64,000 nucleotides of DNA from Pezizomycotina sp. ARF18 (lineage: Eukaryota; Ascomycota), in the NCBI GenBank assembly GCA_002224055.1, contig AZLU01000005.1:372001-436000 (forward strand), written 5' to 3'. Position 1 is the stretch's first letter, and every line of letters starts with the position of its first letter. Below the pieces are notes generated by a model. It ran no database searches. It saw only the letters and a program-made list of their open reading frames with translations, and was not told the DNA's origin. The position numbers were made by a program, and so were the translations under genes. Shown one piece after another: positions 47,050-57,943 of the stretch.

Positions 47050-49197
47050 ATAAGTAAGGACATGCAAGCTACCAACTAATGCTCAGCCTCCATCCCATCC
47101 ATATGGCTCTCGCTGCCAAACATCCCCAATTCCACCCATACTTCTGTAACTTCTCCCAGGACACCATCAACTTCATCTGATGCAAATGCCTACTCCAAAA
47201 GTCTTCGTCTGACTTAGGCAATATCGGCTGATGGGAAAAGTTGCGATTGTTGGATCATCTGGTACGATGAAGACAAGGTAACCCTCTCTTTCCTTGAAGA
47301 CCCAAGTCTATCCAGATGTCTTTAAAGCCTTGGATTTGACGGCATGCGCGTTCCCAACAGTTGTTTGGATGAATATGGGTGGATTTTGCCAGCGATGTCG
47401 TAGACGAAGGAATCTATGGACGGGAAGTTCGGCGCAGTTGGCTGCAGTAGATCATCTGCGGCGAACCTGCTCCTCTTGGGGGACTTGGCGATCGAAGGTA
47501 AGCCTTCAGATCAACAACGTCGCGTAACTGGTGATGGAAATCTGGTCCACCAACGGAGTCCAGGGGCATCCGCTGTTTGCATTTCGAATCCGGGCCTTCC
47601 AGGCTCAGCAGGCCGTTCTGGACATCTGCAATCCTCCGGCCTTTGATGACTTCGTGGATCATAATTTCAAAGGCGCGTCCCGCCGCCGTGCGGTGGTCGG
47701 TTCATGAAGTAGCCTGGAGAAATAGTCCACGGCTTTGTTCCGGAAGACGTCAGCGAACGCTTTAGCGATGATGCACTCAATGTACAATGTGAGGTATTCG
47801 ATTCCGCCTTCGTGGAAGTAGGCGTCGCAGGACGGTGTCCGTTTTAGGAAATGATTTTCTCAATAAACTAGTCTCATCGGTGGAGTTGGAGGCGGGTTGC
47901 GATCAATACATGCGAATCCGACGCCTTCAGGAACTCTGTGGGCGAGAGAGAAACATCACGTAGCGCGAATTGGCTCGCAACGTTCTTCACTCCTCTGTCG
48001 TAAGATTCCAAGATCGCCGTAAGCTTGTCGAGTGTTCTGCCTTCTGCTCGAGAACCAAGCCTTGGTATCCCTCCGAACCTTTGGTAAAGAACCCAGTAGG
48101 GGTAATATGCATCGTTTTCACCATGGAGCGTACTTTTTGTGACTCCGTTAGTTCAGATGTATTGTATTCGTATGCTTTTTTTCTTTTTTTTTCTTTTTTT
48201 TTTTTCTTAATACATATATGCATTCAAAAATGGAATGAAGGGGAAAAGAGAAGATTGCATTCAGCCTACATCATTCCCGCATATTTCTTCCCAATCCCAT
48301 ATGTCGACGTGCCATACATCTGGCTTTCCATTGTTTCAACCACTCCTTGTACTTCGAAGCTTTGGGTGAAGTTGCTTGAATAGCGAGACAATCCCAGGCC
48401 ATCATTTCCGATGGAGCGCGACGCCATCGAGAAGCACCCAGCATTCGGTAGGTCCTTGGAGATAAAAGGCACAAATCTACGGTCGATCTTATCGAAATCT
48501 TTATAGGTCTTTGCTCCATCTTTATTGAACCAGGTGTACCGACCGTTCGTTGAGACAAAAACGGTGTCTTGACCGGCGCAGAGTCTCGAAACTAAGAAGT
48601 AAGATAGCGCACATGTTTTTCCTGTTTCGTGAGGTTAGGAACGGATCCGGAGAAGAAATGGAATCTCTGAAAGACAAAAAGCAAATCGAACCCAATTTTC
48701 TGGAAGGGGCAAAGGGGAGGGACGAAATCCAGAAAGAAACAAAAGAGAAATATATATATATATAAGTAAAAGGGCTGCTCACCAATGCCAGGCGACCCCA
48801 CAATCGCCGCGCCACGTTCTTGTCCAAGAGATCGGCCGGCAGAAATCGCCATCTGGAACTCCTCATCTAAAGCGGACAATGCTTTTTCAAGGTGGATATA
48901 GTCGTTGATTATCAGCATCGAGTTTAGCATGCATGTAATGCTCTTTCACGACGCTTGTTAACCACAACTGAGAACCTGGATGCTTCCTCAAATCGAGGAT
49001 CTTGTACGAAACAGACTTATAGTCGAATGGTTTCGGAGCCTCACGTAACAGAAGGTCTTTGTAGGAAGCATCGGTGGTGGAACCGTGTACACCGGTATCG
49101 GTTGCTTCTGCTCGATTAACAGATCCGATAAAGTGATATTATTTCCTTCACGGGGCCACAGAAGGTCCCAAAGATTTGATGCCCAGGACACTTCCAT
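47050..49197 (-). pseudogene. Crinkler-RHS-type effector (NTPase plus nuclease), broken
   Basis: The gene belongs to the CR (Crinkler-RHS-type) effector superfamily described by Aravind and colleagues. The start is near 49197. Parts in order on the minus strand: an N-terminal header region, a P-loop NTPase whose Walker A motif GSPGIG lies at about 48.79 kb just before an intron, an NTPase core reaching about 48.3 kb, a linker region to about 47.6 kb, and a C-terminal segment at about 47.3-47.5 kb with the Asp and Gln-containing core typical of the restriction-endonuclease-like nuclease of this group. Family members are nucleus-directed effectors or conflict proteins. This copy is broken, with roughly six to ten interruptions, and looks fairly young because its motifs are still readable. 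Confidence 0.6.
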
Positions 49198-49299
49198 AGC
49201 GGCCCTGCGTGTGGAGTAAAGGGAAGAAGCAGAAATGAGAAGGTATTTCTTGATAGCAGGGACACAGGGAAAGAGGAAAGGGAGAAGAAACAAAGAATG

Positions 49300-50168
49300 A
49301 GAAAAGAAAGGAAGGTTTGGGTTTAAGTGATGGCGAAGGTAGGAGACTATTGATTATTTGTCAAAACTGAGTTGAAGAAAAATCAAAAAAAGATTTCCAG
49401 TAAAACAATTATCAATATTAAAAAAAAAAAAAAATGTATTATAAAAATTTATTTTAATAATATATTAATATAAACCGATATATATTAAAAATTAAATAAT
49501 ACATATTAAAAAATATATTTCTAAAATATAAAATAAACCTATGTATAAAATATAAAAATTTTTAGCTAATAAGATAAACCATGATTAATAAATATAATTA
49601 TTATTTAATATATATTTTATTATTAAAAATGATTATAATTATTTTATAAATAATCGTTTACCTTAGGCGTTATTACGTTTAAAAAACTTTATATTAATAA
49701 ACATACTATTTAATATTTATTATTTAATACTTACTTAGGTACTTCTCTAGGTATTCCCAGAGGGAGCCCACGTGACATCTTTTGATTAAATTTTCTAATC
49801 GTAGGTGGGTAGCTAAGCAAAGACAGTGTCAAATTTATATATATATCTTTTTATTCGAATTGGCCCAAGTCATTCGTTTAGCAATAGGTAGTCAATAAAC
49901 GAAATTTGTTTGGGCGATATGAAGCGTTAGCACCGATTGCAAAGATAGGTTTAAGAATAAGGAGGACTAAAAGCTACTGGAAAGTAAGAGAGAAAGGTTT
50001 ATAAAGAAGTATATTTCAAAGGGACGGGGAAAAATAAATAAAAATAGAATAAAATAAAGCAAACGCCATTTCCCCTCGTTTCTTTATATCTTTATGGTTT
50101 CCAGTCTGATGCGAGGTTGCTAACAGTTTCAAGGAAAGAATTTTGATAATTTTGGCCATCGAGAAAGC
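49300..50168. other. AT-rich tract between the effector fossil and the HNH gene
   Basis: From 49380 to 49740 the sequence is almost entirely A and T with (TA)-rich words and no frame, consistent with a RIP-degraded repeat. From 49760 to 50170 composition is more ordinary but without a gene. CACGTG occurs at about 49769. Confidence 0.5.
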
Positions 50169-52330
50169 TTAGTCGTCCTTCTCAGGATCGATGACGACGC
50201 GGCCGTCCCGGAGCCAGTCTGTTAGGGTGCTGCTTTGCGGAAGAAGGATTTATAGTTCTCTTGCGCCTCTCTTAGCTCCTCTAGGTCGAGATCTTCTTCG
50301 GGTTGGAGTTCATTCTCCTCATCATGCTTGTGTTTGTCCTCATCACGATGAACGCCGGAGGGCGTGGAGATGGACATCTGGGTCTCTTCCAAGACCGGAT
50401 TCCTTTTGCGCTCGGTTTCTTTGGAGACAACGGCGCGACCCTCGGAGCTTCCATCACCAGGTTGGTTGGCCTTCAGCGTCGGGACGGAGTCTCCCAGGCC
50501 GCTATCCTTGGAGCCGTGGGATTTGGCTGTCTCCTTGGACTCGTTCGAACTAAAGGAATCATCGGCTTCCCCAGGGGTTTCTTCCCATTCCACGCGCCCC
50601 GTGGAACTTCCTGAGGCCCTGATGTTCGTCCACCGCGTGTCCCTGACGACGGCTCCCTCCCAAGTCTGAACCCAAGTAGCTGCTGGGGCCAGCCGCCGAG
50701 TTACCGCGTTTGCCGTCACGCGACGCATCATCCTTGCTACTGGACGGTTCGCCTCATCCGGCGCCAGAGCCTTTAGACTGCCGCGGCCCGGGGTCGTTGT
50801 CGTCTGCATCGTCATCGTCGTCTGCATCGTCATCGTCGTCTGCATCGTCATCGTCGTCTGAAGGACCAGGGCTACGTCTCGTCCTCGATTTTGGTCTGGC
50901 CGGTTCCTTGACCTTGCCTCCTGCTTAATGAAATCATCGAGCCTCACGTGTATACGCGTGCGCTGGATATTAGGCCTGCCAAAGAGACGAGCTGCCACAG
51001 GCGTCCGTTCACGGAGAGAAGGAGTTCGCTGGGAGTGGCAAACGGTCGGGTTCATTCGTACAGAACTGCACAACATCACCGTCCTTGAGTTGCCTCGGGG
51101 CTTCGAGGTAGTCATGTTCGATGCGGTTCCGTCGTTGCCAGATCTGCTCCTCAGGGCTGGAGCGTATCTTGGTGTTGACAATCGCATCGCTGCCCGCTTT
51201 CCAGACGAGCTTGATGGACGTTATGAAGGGATAGTGGAGCGGCCTCGTTAAATCGCCCGAGATGATGCTGTCATCGGAACAAGGTAGAGATTTCCTTTGT
51301 CCAGCTGCTGATGCAGCTCCGTCCGCAATAGGATCCCGTTCTCCAGATTATCCGGCGAATTTCCGACGAGGCGGTACATTTCGTCTCTTATGTCCTCACC
51401 GAACAAAAGGGCCAGGAGCTGCCAGAAGGCAATCACCCCGATGGACGTTGACGGCCGGCAGACACTGAACGGGATTATATGTGCTGCTTGGCCTTCTACG
51501 TCATCATCGTGGCATCCCGTCAGGCAGCACCTGCCTTGCTGACGCTCTAAAAAGCTCCTTCGGAAGGCTGGATCGGGTGACGGTAGCTTTGGGTTTCCCC
51601 CTCTTGGTCCTCGCGTTGCTGTTTCGCCCTCCTCCGAGGCGGTCTTGGGAATCACCTCGTACTTCCTAGGCTTACCCGGATATTCCTTGGTTGTATCCGG
51701 GAGTGGCTGTAGGATGCCGAGCTTCCTGAACAGACCTGCTTCAAGCGTATCTTTCCTAGCCCTTTTCGTCGAAGGATACGGAAGATCGAATTTCTCGCTG
51801 GTCGCGGATGGTGGAGGGGTAAGGGCTCATCTGCTTTATCGAAGCTTAGAGGCGTCTTACGGAGCTTGAGGGACGCGACGCTAACGGTTCCAGTACCACC
51901 TGCTGTCTTGTTGGTACCTGTCGCCTTCGGCGCGGAAGAAGCGATGAAATCCGCAACGTCTAGGAGAAACGCCGCCTTTGTCGTGGGTTTTAAAAGACTT
52001 TAGTCCACAGTCTACGATACTCGCGAGCAAACGGAGTTCTGCGGCATCCAGCTTATCGAGCCCGGTAACGACCCCTTCGTTGCAAGAAAGGGAAGTGAGG
52101 CCGAAAATAAGTTGACGCTGATACGGATTTAACTGGGGAAACGGGTTGCACCTCTCGGAAAGGAACGGGAAGAGGAGTTCTAGGCGCGCGTGGGAGTACG
52201 GATCCGGGGGAGTAATAAACGGCGACTTTTTCGAGCTTGGGCCGCCCTCATAGGCACCTTCCCGGTGAGCATGTGCCTCTTCAATGTGATGCACAGCGCT
52301 TGTTAGCATCAAAAGGAACGAAGAAGTCAT
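50169..52330 (-). CDS. HNH-nuclease-domain protein with acidic repeat (frameshifted copy)
   Basis: ATG at 52330 opens MTSSFLLMLTSAVHHIEEAH. The N-terminal part includes LFPFLSERCNPFPQLNPYQR and GLDKLDAAELRLLASIVDCG. The central HNH domain (about 51250-51600) shows RCCLTGCHDDDVEGQAAHII, then FWQLLALLFGED, then NLENGILLRTELHQQLDKGN and LYLVP; the His/Asn residues of HIIP, NLENG and LH match fungal HNH_2-type nucleases. Downstream, YPFITSIKLVWKAGSDAIVN and RNRIEHDYLEAPRQL are followed by a low-complexity acidic region built on an 18-bp repeat and a tail with EENELQPEEDLDLEELREAQ, ending TDWLRDGRVVIDPEKDD at 50169. Such proteins are abundant in fungi and mostly uncharacterised. Several frame changes are present. 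Its neighbours are the effector fossil and the NLR gene. Confidence 0.7.
50801..50860 (-). repeat. 18-bp coding tandem repeat (3.3 copies) in the HNH gene
   Basis: On the plus strand the unit CGTCTGCATCGTCATCGT occurs three times exactly plus a partial copy. On the coding strand it gives (DDDDAD)n, an acidic tract. Confidence 0.9.
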
Positions 52331-54574
52331 TGGGGGTGCCCCAGGTATAGGACGGGTGTGAAGGTATCGTGGCTATAGCCGACGGCCGGCCGCCTGTGGA
52401 GCGATCGAGGACATTGCCCTCTAGGATTCTTTCTGTATTGAAAGCCTCGGGAGTATGTAAATGGACCCACTTTCGGAGGACGTGGGTATATCCATATCTA
52501 TATCCATGGCTGGTGTTCGTTCTGCTAAACTTGGAACTGATATCGGTCAGATTCGATTTAAAAAGACTTTCCTAGGAGCACCAGAGGGCGACAGCGCCAG
52601 TATCGAGATACCAATCGATCCACCACTCCAGTACGAACTTGAGACATCTCAGGGGAGGAACACGAACCTTGGCTTAGGGATCTGAGCGTAGTCTGGTTCT
52701 GCGAGGCGGGAAAACAGGACCACTATAAGAAAACAAGGGCAAAAAGTTCTTTTTTTATTTTATTTTTTTTTTTTTCTTTTTTTTTTTTTTTTGGGTTCTG
52801 AAGCAAAATTTTATCTTGCTAAAAACCAAAAATAATAACCAAAAGGCTATATAATCTTTGTTAGATCCCCACTCAATCCTGCCTCCTTATCGAGGCCAAA
52901 AAAAAAAAAAAAAACCTTTCCCTTAAGCAAAAAAATAATTTCAACATTACTCAATTAATCAAACTATTTTCTTACGTCTTTTTTCTATAACCCCTCTTCT
53001 ATCAATTACACCACCCCCTTTCGCAGCAAATATGCCATTGCTACTCCTTATCTAGCACCTTTTCAAAGCTCTTTCCAAACTTTGATTATTTTCGAAAAAG
53101 ACTATAAAACACCTTGTGCAAGTATCGGTCTTCGAGCTCCCTTTTTTTTTAAAATAGAACATAACTTAATAACACGTTATCCAGAAAAACAGTGGCTAAG
53201 TATGGTACCAAAACCCTCCGTTTACTCCGTCAACTCTTAGGAGAACATCTCGCCTCTCTGCTGTCTCCACTGTCTCAACTCCGTCCACTCCCAGCAGGTC
53301 GGCCGGTTTGCCTACCAGCACCAGTAGGATCACAGCTTCCCTTTCCCCAAGGAAAGGACCTCCCGATCTTGCCTGGCCTTCTGGAGGTGCCGCCGCTCCC
53401 TCACCGCCGAAGATCTGGAGGCTCCAGCCGACAGATGATGTCCATCACGGCGCACCTACCCTGCTACCCTGCAGATTCAAGATCATGCCAAAACGGAGGC
53501 ATCCCCCGCCGTGTGCGAAACGAACGCCCGAAGGAGAACTCTATGGGTAGCCGTAGAGCAAGTCCTTCTTTCCACCACCCGACGACCCAGCGACTGTCAG
53601 CCTGAAACGCGACCGACTACTGGCCCCAGCTAGCCCCGTCATCAAGCTAGACAATAGCGCCGCTATAGGTAAAAGCTGTTTAGCAGGTTTCGTACTGCTT
53701 TTTCCGGATAGGCGTCGACTTGTTGCCACTACTTTATATACGTTTTGCGGCGCTAATAACTAAGTATATCTCAAAGTTTACTACGCCGGTTGTAGGATCG
53801 GCGGAACTATCGTCGATATAACAAATAAATATTACTTTGTTTTAGTTATAAACAGCTATAGCTTTAAAAAACAATCTATATTTTAATATCGAAACTGACC
53901 CTATGAAAGTTTATAACTTTAGATAATGTTAAATGATTATTAGTAATTATATAAAATATCTGAAAAAAATTTTTTTTTATTATTTAATAGTTTCTCCACT
54001 AACTATATATCAGAATCATGGCTGACCCATTCACTTTTTTTAACATTACTTCATCTTTCCAAGTAAAGGCTCAGGGTACGATTTATTAATCGGTAATGAA
54101 AAATCACATCTTTAAGTGGTTCCTTCGCAAATCGAGATAGGGTTCTGACAGATTTAAGTTATAGAAATGTTACGGAAACATTTTCGGTAGCGCGTCCCAC
54201 ACCGAATTTCAACTGGCCAAAAGCCAAGACTGGCCAGCACAAACGCCAGCGCCAACACATCATGTATATTTTTTTTCAAGGAGTCGGGGTAGCTTATCCT
54301 CCCCGGCTCCTATAATTATACAAAGTCTTGAAATGTGGCTTAATTTACGAGTAGGATGATTGGGCGAACTGCGTTTCCTGCAAATGCAGTCCTAGCTGAG
54401 CCCCACGAGGCTTGTTGCAAGGCTGCACGCACGACGGAACTTATCAACATTAATATATCTTCAACTGATACTCCATGTCGTTTCTACTCCTACCTTGACA
54501 GATCATACAACATTATCTCTACTCCGTAATGGGTGCTTTCTTTCTCTTCCTCTAAGCTTTGTAGCATCATCACA
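52331..54574. other. Upstream regions and repeat-rich spacer
   Basis: A plus-strand fragment at 52461-52685 reads GVRSAKLGTDIGQIRFKKTF, possibly an exon of an unknown gene. A/T runs fill 52745-52920. From 53.19 to 53.73 kb the DNA is GC-richer, with a Pro/Ser-rich frame (TPSTPSRSAGLPTSTSRITA) that may be a gene fragment. From 53.75 to 54.1 kb it is AT-rich. The part just before 54575 is the promoter side of the NLR gene, with pyrimidine-rich sequence (ctttctcttcctctaag). Confidence 0.35.
54113..54132 (+). repeat. Left copy of a 20-bp inverted repeat flanking the NLR gene
   Basis: TAAGTGGTTCCTTCGCAAAT is the exact reverse complement of 58291-58310. The two copies lie about 460 bp before the start and about 350 bp after the end of the NLR gene. 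Similarity does not extend much further. Confidence 0.75.
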
Positions 54575-57500
54575 ATGGCAGCCGTATCAGACATTCCTCT
54601 GTAAGTAGAATGCTCGCGATGCTGTTTTCAAACGCTGACCTGTGCGCAACAACAGCATTTCGCAATCATCTTTACCGGACTTTTACGTCCGTGTGCTTCA
54701 GCAATTCCAGGCCCTACATGCTGAAAATCGTCTTTCCGATGACCAGCTCGCGCGCATCACGCCAAAGCAGGACCAGATGACGTCCTCGAAGAACTTTCAG
54801 AGAGTGGTGAATCAATCACATCGGGACTGTTCTGTAGTCACGAGGTTCATCGGCCGCGTCACTGAGGCTGTCTTGCAGAGGATAGAGCGATTCAACAGTG
54901 TTGTTGATATTGCATACAGTCCAGTGGCACCCCTTTAATAATCCCAAAACACATATTATCTATTTAAATTTATCAAGCAACATTTTAACGCTGAATCGTA
55001 GATCCAAAGGTTTCGGCTCTTGTTTGGGGATGCGTGAAGTTCCTTGTCATCGTAAGCATTCTCTTATAAGACAATATCTCGTGACAACAGTAACTTGATG
55101 TTTTGTGTGTACAGGTTGCGCAGGATATATTTGGCTCATTCGAAAGGGTATGCGAGTTAGTGGAGGGTATAATTTTGCTGTCGTGCGGTTCTCGAAATAC
55201 CTTAATATTTTCAGAAAGAACCGAGCTTCTGGCATATATTTTCAAATTTTACGAGAAAATATTAGCCTTTGCAGCCGAAGCTGTGGAACTTTATACACGC
55301 AGTACATGGAGTACGTATACTCAACATAGATAGATCGATAGATGTTGACATGTTTGATATAGGAACTCTTGTGAAAGCTCTCTGGACATCAATTGAAGCC
55401 CGTTTCGTAGTCTGATGCAACAGATTAATGAAATAGTTGATGAAATTGATAAGACCGCTAATGCGGAGCATATGGCCGATCAAGAAGCGATGAGAAAAGG
55501 TAAGGGTATTTGCACGAGTCTTAGCATTCCTGACACTAATCCCAGTAGACGTTGAAATTGTGCGAAGAATCCTGGAGAACACCCTTATTTCAAATGCTCA
55601 TCCTCCTATTCAATCATACACCAAAATTTGGATGGTTCCCGATCTTCTACATGCTCATTTTACCGGCCGCGCTGATCAACTTCTCTTCTTAAAACATCGA
55701 TTTTTTAATATGGCTTCGAACAATGGGCAGCGACGGGCAGCCATATATGGCATCCCGGGCGTTGGCAAGAGTCAACTCGGCATGAAGTACTTCTGTGAAA
55801 ATCGCCCCATCTACAAGCATTCCTTTTTTATCTCCGCGAGGTCGGAACTTGCAATCGTTAATGACTTCTGCCGAATTGCGAGCATCTTGTGCCTTCCGCA
55901 AGCTACTATGGGCGCCGAAGCTCCTCTGCAAGTCGATGCTGTTCTACAGTGGTTCTGCAAAACTTCAGATGGGGAAATGGCGAGGAAGCGGCGCCGTGGA
56001 TTATATTATACGACAACATCAGCGCTGATGATTTAATCGTGCTTCGCCGCCGCTATCTGCCTCCGTGCGAGCACGGCCATGTGCTCTTCACAACAAGGGA
56101 CAAAACAGTCGCTCAAGACCTAGTCAACGACGACAAGAATGCTGTGCTTTATTTGGAACAAATGTCAGAAGAGGAAAGCATTGAGCTTCTTCTATCGGCT
56201 CGGGGAAGACATCACCGATTCGGAAAGCTTAGCTGCTGCCAAAAAGATTGTAAAATCTGTTTCGGGACTACCCATAGCCCTTGATCAAGTAGCTTCATTT
56301 TCGAAGCGGGGGGCAAACCGCTTTCGACCAGCTTTGAGAGGCTCCGGTTACAGAAAAAATTTCTTGTTAAGCCACGAGGATCCGATGTCCAAGTACGAGA
56401 CCAACAGCAAGAATAAGAGCACGACTGCAATGATTCAAATTGCTTTAGAAGACTCAAACAAGAAATTCGGAGGCGCTAGTTTATTCTTCAAGCTCCTATG
56501 TTTCTTTGGGCAGGAATACGTGCCTATATCATTTTTAACCGGAAACGGCGACCCTCTTCCTTCTTTAAAAGCTATCATCGATAATGACAATGCTGGAACC
56601 CTAAGAGAACCCCTTGCGGAGCGAAAACGAGACAGGATACGGAAACTCTTTAAGGCTGATAAAAAAAAGACACGGCCCGGACAAACAGTAGAACTTTCGG
56701 ACCCGACGAAAATTTACTTTCCTCTCTGTTCTCCGACATCAATCAGGTAGAAGCTGCTATCGATGCCCTGAAGTCAACCGGACTTCTTCAACAGACGGAC
56801 AAGGTTCTGTGGATCCATGATTGTTCACGGCCATCGGAGTGGACAATATCGTAGCGTCACAAAAACATACAATCCTTTTATCGCACTACGAATCACCTCG
56901 AGGGTTTTCAGCCAGCCGGACTATGGAGACTTACCCAAATGTCGTGAATATCTGGATTTCGCTCTGAAATCTGCGGATAGTGCGGATGCTAGCTGCCATA
57001 GGATGCATCACGACCTTGGCACTTTTTCCTGCTCGAGGGAAATTATGAAGAGTCCTATGCTTGGTACGGGCGCGCTCTGGCCGGCCACGAGAAGGCTCTG
57101 GGCAAGGATCACCCGTCGACGCTGGACACGGTCCACAACATGGCTTGCATCTCGACAATCAGGGCCGGTACGACGAAGCGTTGGAGTGGTACGGGCGCGC
57201 TCTGGCCGGCTGCGAGAAGGCCCTGGGCAAGGATCACCCGTCGACGCTGACCACGGTCCACAACATGGCTTGCGTCTTCGACAATCAGGGCCGGTACGAC
57301 GAAGCGTTGGAGTGGTACGGGCGCGCTCTGGCCGGCCACGAGAAGGCTCTGGCAAGGATCACCCGTCGACGCTGGCCACGGTCCACAACATGGCCTGCGT
57401 CTTCGACAATCAGGGCCGGTACGACGAAGCGTTGAAGTGGTACGGGCGCGCTCTGGCCGGCCGCGAGAAGGCTCTGGGCAAGGATCACCCGTCGACGCTG

Positions 57501-57943
57501 GACACGGTCCACAACATGGCCTGCATCTTCGACAATCAGGGCCGGTACGACGAAGCGTTGGAGTGGTACGGGCGCGCTCTGGCCGGCCACGAGAAGGCTC
57601 TGGCAAGGATCACCCGTCGACGCTGGACACGGTCCACAACATGGCTTACATCTTCGGCAATCAGGGCCGGTACGACGAAGCGTTGGAGTGGTACGGGCGC
57701 GCTCTGGCCGGCCACGAGAAGGCTCTGGGCAAGGATCACCCGTCGACGCTGGACACGGTCCACAACATGGCTTGCGTCTTCGACAATCAGGGCCGGTACG
57801 ACGAAGCGCTGGAGTGGTACGGGCGCGCTCTGGCCGGCTGCGAGAAGGCCCTGGGCAAGGACCACCCGTCGACGAAAATTACATCCGCAAGTATATTCGG
57901 ATTACAAGCTAGGCTTAAGGGAGTAACTAATACTTCCAGTTAG
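54575..57943 (+). CDS. STAND/NLR protein: helical N-domain, NB-ARC and near-identical TPR repeats
   Basis: ATG at 54575 gives MAAVSDIPL, split by an intron of 53 bp, then ISQSSLPDFYVRVLQQFQAL. Further exons (KVSALVWGCVKFLVI; VAQDIFGSFERVCELVEGI; LLAYIFKFYEKILAFAAEAV) form a helical N-terminal domain of the DUF7708 or similar kind. The NB-ARC follows: FTGRADQLLFLKHRFF, P-loop YGIPGVGKSQLGMKYF, Walker B WIILYDNISADDL, HVLFTTRDKTVAQDL, and SGLPIALDQVASF as the GLPL motif. A winged-helix-like part (IQIALEDSNKKFGGASLFFK; INQVEAAIDALKSTGLLQQT) leads to about seven TPR units of the kinesin-light-chain type (RYDEALEWYGRALAGHEKAL, GKDHPSTLDTVHNMA) and a short tail ending at 57943. Fungal NLRs mediate non-self recognition and programmed cell death. 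The TPR part changes frame three times, each by one base, without meeting a stop. A few other frame changes occur upstream. Confidence 0.8.
57065..57880 (+). repeat. Array of seven near-identical 125/126-bp TPR-coding repeats
   Basis: The word tacgggcgcgctctggccgg starts at 57065, 57190, 57316, 57441, 57567, 57692 and 57818, giving spacings of 125, 126, 125, 126, 125 and 126 bp. Each full unit encodes one 42-residue TPR. The DNA is very GC-rich compared with the AT-rich surroundings, and copies differ at only a few bases, showing recent amplification or gene conversion. Confidence 0.95.

Noticed and set aside
46700-50060. Similar phrases near 46.8 kb and 49.95 kb (aataaggag...ctaa) that might be terminal repeats around the effector fossil
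   Set aside because: The match is short and imperfect and has no clear ends.
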